A stretch of 7,054 nt of DNA from an uncultured Thermoleophilia bacterium (GCA_903921965.1 CAIXSE010000276.1:1-7054); one strand, 5' to 3'; positions 1 through 5,975 are shown, numbered from the stretch's first letter. A program made the numbers and translations. Notes: generated by a model not told the origin, from the letters alone.

Positions 1-1148
1 GGCACGTGGTGGTCGTTGAGGTGGGCGAGGTACTTGGGCAGCCAGCCGTCCTGACCACCCTGGAAGATCGTGCGGGACGAGCCCGACATGGCGGTCATGA
101 TGACGAGGAGCAGGCAGAACACGAGGAGGACGACGAAGATGTCGGTGACCACCTCGCCGGCGTGCATCATGCCCGCGAGGGCCACGCCGATGCCGGCGCC
201 GGAGTAGATGTCCGGGGCGAGCATGGCCTCGGTGCCGAGGACGCCCTGGAAGACGAACGGCACGAGGATGAACACGAAGAGGCACAGCACGCCCGACCAG
301 ATGATGGCCTTGGACATGTCGCGGCCCGGGTTCTTGAACTCGCTCATGTAGCACACGGCGGTCTCGAAGCCGTACGTGGACCACGCGGCGATGAACAGCG
401 CCCCGAAGAAGTACTGCCAGCCGAGGTGGTTCCAGGCGTACTGCAGCGGCTCGGCGTTCACGATGGGCGCGAACGGGGAGAAGTTGCTCATCACGACGCT
501 GCCCTGGAAGATCGGGATGATGGTCACGACGAGCAGCGGGATGAGCGTACCCAGGGTCAGGATGACCTGGATGCGCGCGGTCCGCAGGATGCCGTAGTGC
601 TGGATGTTCCACACGGCGAGCAGGATCAGCGCCCCGATGATGAACGTGGCGTTGATGCGGATGTCCATGCCGCCGTAGCCGCCGATGTTCTCGAAGTGCA
701 CGAGGGTGATCTGCCAGGTGTTGATGCTCGCGTCCGGCGCGAAGAAGATCGAGAGCAGGTAGCCCGCGGCCAGACCTGAGCCGATCGCCAGCACGGGGCT
801 CCACGCCACCCAGTTGCACCAGAGCGACATCGGAGCGGTGAACTGGCTGTAGCGGATCCAGGCCGTGGCGCCGTGCACGGCTGTGCCGCCCGACTTGCGG
901 GGGTGCAGGCCGGCGATCTCGGCGTAGATGAAGCAGTCGATGAAGCCGATGATCATCGAGATGGTCCACGCGAGCGGTGCCACGGGACCGGTGAAGTACG
1001 AGATGCCGCCCATACTGAAGAGCACGAGTGCGGGCACTCCGGCGGCGATGAAGAACACGTGCCACCAGCTGACGGTGCGCACCATGTTCGTCTCCATACG
1101 CAGCTCTGCGTATGACTTGGACCCTACCGGGGACAGTCCTTCTGCCAT
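1..1148 (-). CDS. APC-superfamily amino acid/polyamine permease, C-terminus cut by the window edge
   Basis: The frame runs from an ATG at 1148-1146 to the left edge without a stop, giving 382 visible residues. Family members are usually about 450-550, so the last membrane segments are missing. It is an integral inner-membrane transporter with about nine visible hydrophobic segments, starting near residues 29-50. APC hallmarks are in order: GGISYFTGP in the first membrane segment (47-55), YAEIAGLHPRKSGG (75-88), WSTYGFETAVCYMSEFKNP (256-274, the GFE...E-KNP family motif) and SGSSRTIFQGGQDGWLPKYL (355-374, matching the SR...DG-LP motif). The start is supported by AAGGGAG (1154-1160, minus) five bases upstream. 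The substrate cannot be read from sequence; an amino acid, amine or betaine-like compound would fit the nearby methyltransferase, which is inference. The 404-bp leader with stem-loops suggests its own regulation rather than simple co-transcription with the symporter upstream. Confidence 0.93.
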   Translation of the reverse strand, partial: MAEGLSPVGSKSYAELRMETNMVRTVSWWHVFFIAAGVPALVLFSMGGISYFTGPVAPLAWTISMIIGFIDCFIYAEIAGLHPRKSGGTAVHGATAWIRYSQFTAPMSLWCNWVAWSPVLAIGSGLAAGYLLSIFFAPDASINTWQITLVHFENIGGYGGMDIRINATFIIGALILLAVWNIQHYGILRTARIQVILTLGTLIPLLVVTIIPIFQGSVVMSNFSPFAPIVNAEPLQYAWNHLGWQYFFGALFIAAWSTYGFETAVCYMSEFKNPGRDMSKAIIWSGVLCLFVFILVPFVFQGVLGTEAMLAPDIYSGAGIGVALAGMMHAGEVVTDIFVVLLVFCLLLVIMTAMSGSSRTIFQGGQDGWLPKYLAHLNDHHV

Positions 1149-1153
1149 GAATT

Positions 1154-1160
1154 CTCCCTT
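1154..1160 (-). promoter_or_regulatory. Ribosome binding site of the APC permease
   Basis: AAGGGAG on the minus strand lies five bases before the ATG at 1148. It fixes the start of the permease. Confidence 0.75.
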
Positions 1161-1174
1161 CTGGAGAACTGGGT

Positions 1175-1193
1175 GCTTTTGCGGCTGAAAAGC
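1175..1193 (-). other. Small stem-loop just before the permease ribosome binding site
   Basis: GCTTTT (1175-1180) and AAAAGC (1188-1193) are perfect 6-base inverted arms around a 7-base loop. The U-run of this stem is also the U-run following the larger stem-loop at 1196-1230, so the two structures share bases and could influence each other. The sequence is seen directly; a regulatory role is inferred. Confidence 0.45.
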
Positions 1194-1195
1194 GG

Positions 1196-1230
1196 CCCGC
1201 GACGGTCAGGCGGAGCCTGCCGGTCGCGGG
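1196..1230 (-). terminator. Terminator- or attenuator-like stem-loop in the permease leader
   Basis: CCCGCGAC (1196-1203) pairs with GTCGCGGG (1223-1230). CAGGC (1207-1211) pairs with GCCTG (1215-1219) around a GGA loop, with two mismatches between the two stems. Read on the minus strand, the stem is followed by CCGC and then TTTT (1191-1188), so it resembles an intrinsic terminator. It lies between a promoter candidate near 1384-1413 and the permease start at 1148, which would make it an attenuator. It could instead be a second terminator for the symporter upstream. Confidence 0.5.
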
Positions 1231-1349
1231 TGGGCAGTGACGCAGTGGTAAGTCTGGCCTCGGTAACCCCCTTTCGCCATGTCGGAAGCCTGCTGTCCAG
1301 CCCCACCGGCCCCCAGTGCCAGCTGGCGAGTTTTTCGCGCAGGACTCAT
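1206..1349 (-). CDS. Possible 47-residue leader ORF upstream of the permease
   Basis: On the minus strand an ATG at 1349-1347, preceded by GGAGAAGGA, opens a 47-codon frame ending at TGA 1208-1206. The product begins MSPARKTRQ, is glycine/alanine-rich, and carries a TYHC stretch near its end. I recognise no family. The stop codon falls inside the 3' arm of the stem-loop at 1196-1230, so a ribosome finishing this ORF would cover the whole 5' arm and block the terminator. That placement is the main reason to list it. Against it: only about 60% of third positions are G or C, well below the flanking real genes, and the ribosome binding site is imperfect. It may be a leader peptide, a gene remnant or chance. 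Confidence 0.3.
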   Translation of the reverse strand: MSPARKTRQLALGAGGAGQQASDMAKGGYRGQTYHCVTAHPRPAGSA

Positions 1350-1383
1350 TCCTTCTCCACGATGGTGTTAACTGTGGCTCGCA

Positions 1384-1413
1384 ACAGTACAGGATGGTAG
1401 AGCCGGAGCGCAA
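1384..1413 (-). promoter_or_regulatory. Candidate promoter for the permease leader
   Basis: On the minus strand TTGCGC (1413-1408) and TACTGT (1389-1384) are separated by 18 bases, with a TG just before the -10 element (extended -10). The local sequence is A+T-richer than its surroundings. Transcription would start near 1377, about 28 bases before the possible leader ORF. The match to consensus is only moderate. Confidence 0.35.
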
Positions 1414-1478
1414 TAACCCGATTCATGCATCTCGAAACCGGGCCGACTGCCCTCCGACGGGGGCCCTGCCGTACGGGG

Positions 1479-1519
1479 GACAGCGGCGGCGGGCTCCAAA
1501 CGGGCCTGCCGCCGCTGTC
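1479..1519 (-). terminator. Strong stem-loop downstream of the sodium:solute symporter
   Basis: Perfect 12-base arms, GACAGCGGCGGC (1479-1490) and GCCGCCGCTGTC (1508-1519). The pairing continues inward with GGGCTC against GGGCCT including G-U pairs, leaving a CAAAC loop. It starts 33 bases after the symporter stop. There is no U-tract on either strand, which is common for stem-loop ends of transcripts in high-GC actinobacteria. The likely role is symporter transcript termination or 3'-end protection. Confidence 0.6.
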
Positions 1520-1552
1520 TGTGGTCGCATGTGTGGACCCGCGCGATGCGGC

Positions 1553-3172
1553 TCAGTAGGTGGAACGCACTCCCTCGAAGAACTCCGCGTGGTCATCGAC
1601 CGGGTGCGCGGAGATCGCTTCGAGCTGCTCGGCCGACGGCGGCCTGGTGGCGAGCGTCACGACGATGAGCGTGACGAAGCCGAGGATGACGCCGGCGACC
1701 GCGTAGGCGTAGCCGGTGGCGACCATCGAATCGGGCACCGGGATCGGCCAGTCGTACTCCCACGCGTACTTCTCGACGACGTACAGCACCAGCGTGCTGA
1801 TGCCGCCGACCAGCGACGCCGCCATGGTGCCCGCGTAGTTGGCCCTCTTCCAGAACATCGCCAGGACCACGATGCCCACGCCGGCGGAGAGCACACCGCT
1901 CGACAGGTAGTACGCATCCCAGAGGGCGTTGGGGAGCTGGTCGATGAGGAATGTCACGCCGAGCGTCACGAACACCGTGACCAGTGAGGCGAAACGGCTG
2001 AAGAGCACGATGCGCGCGTCGCCCCAGCCGCGCTTGCGGTACACCAGCGGCTGCAGGATGTCGTAGCTCGCGTTGAGCGCCGACACGTTGGTGAACGTGG
2101 CGATCGTGGCGATCGCGTGCGCGGCAAGCAGGCAGAAGGTGATCACCAGCAGCCACGGCGGGAAGTAGTCGCTGAGGAACACCGGCATGAGCTGGTAGGC
2201 GTCGCCGCCGAGCAGCTGCTGGAACTGGTCCGGCGGGTAGAGGACCAGGCCGAAGAGGCCGATGAGGCTCGGGAGGCCGAGGATCCAGATGATGTTGTAC
2301 GAGAGGTTGGCCCAGATGCCGCTGCGGGCGGCACGCGTGCTGGACGCCGACTGGGCCTTGAGCCACCAGTCCTCCTCGATCATCCACCCCGGCAGGAGCG
2401 CGATCAGCGAGAAGAACGCGAAGGGTATCCCGAGACTGAACAGCGTCAGCGCTCCCTGACCGGGCGAGTTGCCCACCGGCACGGTGTTGGAGAGGTACTC
2501 CGTCATGCTCTGGCCGGCCGGCAGGTGGTTGAACGCCTGGTACGTCATCACCACGAAGACGATGGTGACGAACGCCACGCCCATGAGGAACTGCAGCAGG
2601 TTCGCGCTGATGACGGCGTGGAACCCGCCGAGCGCCATGTACACGGCCACCGGGACGGCGAAGACGACGTAGAGCACCCAGGGCTGCACGCCGAACTCCG
2701 GCGCGAGGTACTGGGAGACCGACCAGATCTCCGCCGCCGACCAGATGACGAAGCAGAAGATGTTGAACGGGCTCACGAGGACGCGCAGCGCCAGACCGAA
2801 GCGCTGCTGCAGCATCTGCGGCTGGGAGATCGCCTTGAAGCGACGCACGTGGGGCACCAGGATGACCATGCTGAACAGGAGCACGCACCACGGCACCACC
2901 ATGGCCCAGATGCCGCCGAGACCGTAGGTGTAGGTGTTGTACATCGCCCACGTGATGAACCCGATGAGGAACCACCCGGCGGCGATGGCGCACCCGACGA
3001 CCAGGGCGCTGTTCTTGCGTTTGGCGATCCAGTAGTCGTCGTGCTCGTCCGTCGCCGACTTCTGCTTCTTCTGGTAGTTGTAGGTCCAGAGGCCGATCCC
3101 GATGAGGACGAACATGTACGGGATGACGATCGCCCAATACCAGATGGGACTGGCCGAGGATGCTACGAGCAT
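1553..3172 (-). CDS. Sodium:solute symporter (SSF/SLC5 family)
   Basis: A complete 539-residue integral membrane protein, a normal length for the family, which couples solute uptake to the sodium gradient. About 13 hydrophobic segments are visible, the first at about 9-30. Family features in order: DDYWIAKRKNS (45-55), the conserved segment before TM2; GWFLIGFITW (66-75); GGFHAVISANLLQ (182-194), corresponding to the SSF signature GG-AV-TD--Q but with Ala-Asn where Thr-Asp is usual; PGWMIEEDWWLKAQSA (261-276); and FTNVSALNASYDILQPLVY (360-378), the TM8 region that normally contributes sodium ligands. A soluble, acidic tail follows residue 510. The ATG at 3172 is supported by AAGGGGGAG (3176-3184, minus). 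The substrate is not predictable here; SSF members carry amino acids, carboxylates, sugars, choline-like and other small solutes. Stem-loops lie on both sides, so it is probably transcribed alone. Confidence 0.92.
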   Translation of the reverse strand: MLVASSASPIWYWAIVIPYMFVLIGIGLWTYNYQKKQKSATDEHDDYWIAKRKNSALVVGCAIAAGWFLIGFITWAMYNTYTYGLGGIWAMVVPWCVLLFSMVILVPHVRRFKAISQPQMLQQRFGLALRVLVSPFNIFCFVIWSAAEIWSVSQYLAPEFGVQPWVLYVVFAVPVAVYMALGGFHAVISANLLQFLMGVAFVTIVFVVMTYQAFNHLPAGQSMTEYLSNTVPVGNSPGQGALTLFSLGIPFAFFSLIALLPGWMIEEDWWLKAQSASSTRAARSGIWANLSYNIIWILGLPSLIGLFGLVLYPPDQFQQLLGGDAYQLMPVFLSDYFPPWLLVITFCLLAAHAIATIATFTNVSALNASYDILQPLVYRKRGWGDARIVLFSRFASLVTVFVTLGVTFLIDQLPNALWDAYYLSSGVLSAGVGIVVLAMFWKRANYAGTMAASLVGGISTLVLYVVEKYAWEYDWPIPVPDSMVATGYAYAVAGVILGFVTLIVVTLATRPPSAEQLEAISAHPVDDHAEFFEGVRSTY

Positions 3173-3175
3173 AGG

Positions 3176-3184
3176 CTCCCCCTT
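3176..3184 (-). promoter_or_regulatory. Ribosome binding site of the sodium:solute symporter
   Basis: AAGGGGGAG on the minus strand, three bases before the ATG at 3172. Spacing is short but complementarity is strong. Confidence 0.65.
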
Positions 3185-3195
3185 CGAGTGCCGCC

Positions 3196-3232
3196 CCCGG
3201 GCCGCGCCGTGCCCGGGCAGGCGTGACCTGCC
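3196..3232 (-). other. Two overlapping stem-loops in the symporter leader
   Basis: CCCGGGC (3196-3202) can pair with GCCCGGG (3211-3217). GGCAGG (3216-3221) can pair with CCTGCC (3227-3232). The two hairpins share bases 3216-3217, so they compete at their junction. They lie 12-60 bases upstream of the symporter ribosome binding site. Function is unknown, and simple GC-rich chance pairing is possible. Confidence 0.35.
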
Positions 3233-3276
3233 TTACGACTTCTTCTTGGATGGTGGCCGGGCGTGCGGTGGGCTGC

Positions 3277-3319
3277 GCCGGCCGAGAGGCTCCCCCGCCC
3301 CGGGGGATCTCGGACCGGC
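3277..3319 (-). terminator. Long stem-loop between the HEAT-like gene and the symporter
   Basis: Three stacked stems: GCCGG/CCGGC (3277-3281 with 3315-3319), CCGAGA/TCTCGG (3282-3287 with 3308-3313) and CCCCCG/CGGGGG (3292-3297 with 3301-3306), with a CCC loop and one small internal loop. It lies about 110 bases after the stop of the upstream minus-strand gene. No U-run follows. The rest of the 256-bp gap (3173-3428) shows no convincing ORF. It is probably the end of the upstream transcript, though a symporter leader structure is possible. Confidence 0.5.
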
Positions 3320-3428
3320 CTGACGTCCGGCAGTCGAAGCGCTCACCCTGTGCCGAGGCGGGAGATGACCACTTCGGCGAGAACGTACTACACAGCGCTT
3401 GTGACGCAAAGCACTTTCTGCGACGACT

Positions 3429-4310
3429 TCAGCGTTCTCTTACCCATCTTGTATAAAGCTGCGCAGCACTCCTGTCCCACGTGTCAGGTACGGTGAAGCC
3501 GTCCCGCTCCAGTGCCTCGGCCGCTCCTTCCACTTTGGCCCGGCGCAGGCAGAGCAGGAGGGTGAGCATGCGGTTGCGCCGCCGCCTGTCGCCGTCGTGG
3601 AGATACGTCTCGACGATGGGGACGATGCCGCCGCGGAGCTCTTCCATGCCGAGGGAGAGGAGCGACCCGATCGCGGCCTCCCCGTACTCCGGCGAGACGG
3701 CGATGAGGTGGCGCACGGCGGACCAGCGCAGGCTCGTGATGGTCAGGCGAGCCTCCATGCGGGCGTGGTGGACGGTGGAGAAGATCTTGCTCACGGTGCT
3801 CCCGCCGTCGGCCATCTCGCGCGCCAGACTGGCCTTGATGCGGTCGAGTTGCTTGTCGATCTCGGCGTTCCGCAGGGCCGCCACCTCGGCGACCTTCTCA
3901 TGCATGCGCGTCGCCGGCGCGGTCAGGTCCGCACCGGTCTCACCGTCCGCCGCGCGCTCCAGGGTGAGCAGGGCCGCCGGAAGGTCACGGTACCGAGCGT
4001 ACAAATAGACCGCGTGAAGCGCGCCATGCCGGCGCACATCGTCGGACGAGACGAGCATCTCCACGACGTCGTCGAAGCCGTCCTCGCCGAGCTCCACCAG
4101 CATCCCCCCCGCGCTCTGGCGGTAGCGGTCGTCCGCGAGCAGTTCCAGGAGACGGGCGCGGCCGGGATCGCCAAGCGCCGCGACGGCCGCGCGGATCCGC
4201 GCCTTGGTGTCGCGGCGCCGCGTCGAACGGTAGGCGTCGAGCAGACCTGGGACGTCGCCGGCGTCCCGCAGTCGTCCGACCGGGTCTGTGCGCGGCGAGC
4301 GTCTCTGCAT
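3429..4310 (-). CDS. Helical repeat (HEAT-like) protein of unknown function
   Basis: A 293-residue soluble protein with no signal peptide or membrane segment. Residues 10-120 form repeated short amphipathic helices (for example GDPGRARLLELLADD, then GEDGFDDVVEMLVSSDD, then RRHGALHAVYLYAR), the texture of HEAT/ARM-type scaffolds. Residues 133-170 are charged and possibly coiled-coil. Residues 185-265 return to paired helices, including RWSAVRHLIAVSPEYGEAAI. No catalytic motif is seen. The ATG at 4310 is backed by GAGGGAGG (4318-4325, minus) seven bases upstream. It is divergently transcribed from the PAS protein, sharing a 225-bp control region, which suggests common or reciprocal regulation. 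A protein-protein interaction role is the best guess from fold type only. I do not recognise a named family. Confidence 0.85.
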   Translation of the reverse strand: MQRRSPRTDPVGRLRDAGDVPGLLDAYRSTRRRDTKARIRAAVAALGDPGRARLLELLADDRYRQSAGGMLVELGEDGFDDVVEMLVSSDDVRRHGALHAVYLYARYRDLPAALLTLERAADGETGADLTAPATRMHEKVAEVAALRNAEIDKQLDRIKASLAREMADGGSTVSKIFSTVHHARMEARLTITSLRWSAVRHLIAVSPEYGEAAIGSLLSLGMEELRGGIVPIVETYLHDGDRRRRNRMLTLLLCLRRAKVEGAAEALERDGFTVPDTWDRSAAQLYTRWVRER

Positions 4311-4373
4311 CGTGGTGCCTCCCTCGGCGTGCGGCCCGCCCGCGCGCAGCCGGGCGGCGGGCCGGGGTCATCA

Positions 4374-4411
4374 GGGTACCGGCGCGGCGCGGCGGGGGCC
4401 ACCGGGTACCG
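4374..4411. repeat. Pair of GGGTACCG direct repeats in the divergent promoter region
   Basis: GGGTACCG occurs at 4374-4381 and again at 4404-4411. The period of 30 bp is close to three helical turns, and each copy contains the palindrome GGTACC. They sit just upstream of the PAS-gene promoter candidate and within the HEAT-like gene's upstream region, as expected for paired regulator sites. No regulator is identified. Confidence 0.4.
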
Positions 4412-4421
4412 TTGGCGGGGC

Positions 4422-4457
4422 GACCGCGGACCATTGACCGCGGCACCGGCGACCGCG
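4422..4457. repeat. Three GACCGCG repeats across the PAS-gene promoter
   Basis: GACCGCG starts at 4422, 4436 and 4451, with spacings of 14 and 15 bp; the first two copies extend to GACCGCGG. The second copy overlaps the -35 element and the third lies in the -35/-10 spacer. This placement suits a repressor or autoregulator binding array, which is inference. Confidence 0.4.
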
Positions 4458-4463
4458 CATCAT
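4434..4463 (+). promoter_or_regulatory. Candidate promoter of the PAS-domain gene
   Basis: TTGACC (4434-4439) and CATCAT (4458-4463) are 18 bases apart. This is five of six and four of six matches to the sigma-70 consensus. Transcription would start near 4470, inside the small inverted repeat CCCGG-TGTG-CCGGG (4465-4478), about 66 bases before the GTG start. On the opposite strand the same bases read TATGAT (4464-4459), a possible -10 for the divergent gene, though I see no good -35 for it. Confidence 0.45.
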
Positions 4464-4524
4464 ACCCGGTGTGCCGGGCGCAGGGCGTCCCGAACGCCGT
4501 GCGGCACCGGCTTCACCACGGCCC

Positions 4525-4530
4525 GGGAGG
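4525..4530 (+). promoter_or_regulatory. Ribosome binding site selecting the GTG start of the PAS gene
   Basis: GGGAGG lies five bases before GTG 4536. The next in-frame start, ATG 4563, has no comparable site, so the GTG is preferred. Confidence 0.7.
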
Positions 4531-4535
4531 ACCGT

Positions 4536-5366
4536 GTGACCTGTGACGAGTTCGCCCTCATCATGGGGGGCGCAGACAGCAGCGGGGCGTTCGACGTCTC
4601 CGTGGAAGAACGGGAGCGCGTCTTGCGAGCCCTCATGGGCCGGCTTCCCGCGATGATCTACAGGTGCGCCGACGACGCCCAGTGGACGATGGAGTTCGTC
4701 AGCGCCGGCGCCGAGGAGCTGACCGGCTACCGGCCCGAGGAGCTGGTGGGCAACGCGCGTCTCGCCTACACCGACCTCGTCGTGCCGTGGCACTACGAGG
4801 GCGTGTGCCGCGACATCCAGGCCGCCATCGACAAGCACAACGCCTGGACGACCTCGTACCCCATCATCACCGCATCCGGCGACCGCAAGTGGGTCTGGGA
4901 GCGCGGGGTCGCCGTGCTCGACGACGACGGCCGGGTGAAGGCCCTCGAGGGCCTCATCGTCGACATGACCGCGGAGCGCGAGAGCGAAGAGGCACTGGAC
5001 CTCGCGCTCACCGAGTGGCGCCAGGTCTTCGACACCATGGACGACTCCGTGATGGTGGTGGACGGCGACGGCCTCGTGCTGCGCGCCAACCTCGCCACGG
5101 CGGCCCTCTCCGGTCTCGCCATCCGTGAGATCGTGGGGGCCCGTTGCTGCGACGTCTTCCGCCGCCTCGGTGCCCCCCACATCGAGTGTCCTCGCGACCG
5201 TGCGCTCCTCACCGGCAAGGCCGAGGCGACGTACGTCACTCACGACGGCCGGTTGCTGCGACTCACCTTCAAGCCCGCCCCGGTGCTCGATGGACGCGTG
5301 AACGGAGGCATCCACGTCGCGAGCGACATCTCCGACGTGTCCGGCCACCTCACGCCCGGACGCTGA
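4536..5366 (+). CDS. Stand-alone tandem PAS-domain sensor protein without an output domain
   Basis: A 276-residue soluble protein from the GTG at 4536; the frame is open far upstream, but that part is antisense to the HEAT-like gene. PAS domain 1 covers about 36-149: RLPAMIYRCADD, then EFVSAGAEELTGYRPEEL (53-70) and the PAC-like strand region DRKWVWERGVAVLDDDGRV (116-134) ending LIVDMTAERE. A helical linker, EEALDLALTEWRQVFDTM (151-168), leads to PAS domain 2 (about 161-268): DSVMVVDGDGLVLRAN, then a cysteine-bearing segment GARCCDVFRRLGAPHIECP (201-219) and DGRLLRLTFKPAPV. The protein ends eight residues after the second PAC-like strand. No histidine kinase, GGDEF, sigma-54 or DNA-binding region is present. 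PAS domains bind small ligands, haem or flavin, or dimerise; which applies here is unknown. The output would have to act through a partner. It is a plausible sensor for the methylamine locus, by proximity only. Confidence 0.88.
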   Translation: MTCDEFALIMGGADSSGAFDVSVEERERVLRALMGRLPAMIYRCADDAQWTMEFVSAGAEELTGYRPEELVGNARLAYTDLVVPWHYEGVCRDIQAAIDKHNAWTTSYPIITASGDRKWVWERGVAVLDDDGRVKALEGLIVDMTAERESEEALDLALTEWRQVFDTMDDSVMVVDGDGLVLRANLATAALSGLAIREIVGARCCDVFRRLGAPHIECPRDRALLTGKAEATYVTHDGRLLRLTFKPAPVLDGRVNGGIHVASDISDVSGHLTPGR

Positions 5367-5390
5367 GCGGGAGGCTCACGACTCCCCGCT
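5366..5390. terminator. Stem-loop between the convergent PAS and 112-residue genes
   Basis: AGCGGGAG (5366-5373) pairs with CTCCCCGCT (5382-5390) with one bulged C around an 8-base loop. It begins at the last base of the PAS stop codon and fills most of the 43-bp convergent gap, so it may end transcripts from both sides. There is no U-tract. Confidence 0.45.
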
Positions 5391-5409
5391 CCGGCTCACC
5401 CCATCCGGA

Positions 5410-5748
5410 TCAGGCGGTCGCTTTGAGCCGGTCTGCGGCGCTGGCGAACAGCCCTTCCGTGCGCGACCGGCAGGTGACGATGGTGGCGAGGTCGAGCTCG
5501 CCCGGCAGCTCGTCGGCGGCGAAGGCGGCGGCGAGGTCCCGCACGCGGATGGGGTCACGGCCGCCCATGTCCTGCTCGGCCAGCTCCATCACGACCGCCA
5601 CTCCCCCGCCGTCCCACCGGTTCGGCACGACCGCACAGGAGAAGACGAACGGGCGACCGTCGATCTCGTACTCCACGACGCGGCGGTCCCGCGCGAGAGA
5701 AACGGGGTCGCACGCCGGGTCACCACTGCGGACCTGCCACTCGCTCAT
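5410..5748 (-). CDS. Hypothetical 112-residue protein, unrecognised
   Basis: A small soluble, acidic protein beginning MSEWQVRSGDP. The ATG at 5748 is chosen because GGAGAGG (5754-5760, minus) lies five bases upstream; an upstream in-frame ATG at 5805 lacks a comparable site and would add an arginine-rich extension. The first half predicts beta strands (RRVVEYEIDGRPFVFSCAVV, 22-41; GGGVAVVMELAEQD, 47-60). The second half is helical and alanine-rich. Cysteines occur at 13, 38 and 93, with no CxxC pair. No membrane segment or signal peptide is seen. It converges on the PAS gene and diverges from the methyltransferase gene, so it shares the 523-bp control region with the latter. Codon usage matches its neighbours, supporting a real gene. 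I cannot assign a function. Confidence 0.72.
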   Translation of the reverse strand: MSEWQVRSGDPACDPVSLARDRRVVEYEIDGRPFVFSCAVVPNRWDGGGVAVVMELAEQDMGGRDPIRVRDLAAAFAADELPGELDLATIVTCRSRTEGLFASAADRLKATA

Positions 5749-5848
5749 GCCTGCCTCTCCCCTGTCCAGCCGACCGGCGCTGTCTCGGACCCTCCACAAG
5801 CGCACCAGTCTGGCGACTCACAGCCGTACACTTCTGCCATTCTGGCCA

Positions 5849-5875
5849 AGTTTACGGCCCTCGGTACCATGTCAG
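5849..5875 (-). promoter_or_regulatory. Weak promoter candidate for the 112-residue gene
   Basis: On the minus strand CTGACA (5875-5870) and TAAACT (5854-5849) are separated by only 15 bases. The hexamers are reasonable, but the short spacer makes this a low-confidence call. Confidence 0.22.
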
Positions 5876-5894
5876 ATAGCCTACTCCCGGAATC

Positions 5895-5913
5895 GGCACG
5901 TGACTACCGTGCC
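5895..5913. promoter_or_regulatory. Inverted repeat in the divergent region, possible operator
   Basis: GGCACG (5895-5900) and CGTGCC (5908-5913) flank a 7-base centre. The 19-bp dyad lies between the two divergent promoter candidates and outside any stem-loop cluster, so an operator is more likely than an RNA structure. The stretch around it (5876-5975) shows no ORF that I believe. Confidence 0.35.
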
Positions 5914-5975
5914 TAGCGTCTCCCGAATGGCCTATGGAGCGGCATGCACTAGGACATAGTGAACAAGATTGCACC

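Noticed and set aside
6..779. Plus-strand open frame of 257 codons at the left edge
   Set aside because: It is the antisense of the APC permease, with repetitive acidic/His composition and no motif.
1240..1290. Minus-strand GGGGGTTACCGAGG and GGCCAGACTTACC, resembling pieces of c-di-GMP-I and cobalamin riboswitches
   Set aside because: Only short stretches match; the rest of the conserved cores is absent from the leader. An Rfam scan of 1149-1420 would settle it.
1124..1306. Sixty-codon minus-strand frame overlapping the permease start
   Set aside because: It overlaps the start of the permease in another frame, and has no ribosome binding site of note and no recognisable sequence.
2117..3226. 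Long plus-strand open frame opposite the sodium:solute symporter
   Set aside because: Its product is a low-complexity string of Arg, Asp, Glu and His, typical of the antisense of a GC-rich gene. The minus-strand frame has clear SSF motifs.
3597..4535. Upstream in-frame extension of the PAS gene
   Set aside because: It is antisense to the HEAT-like gene, has shadow-like composition, and would pass through the divergent promoter. The GTG at 4536 has a good ribosome binding site.
4371..5348. Minus-strand open frame of 325 codons opposite the PAS gene
   Set aside because: Composition is His/Val/Gly/Asp-rich with no motif; it mirrors the third-position GC bias of the real plus-strand gene.
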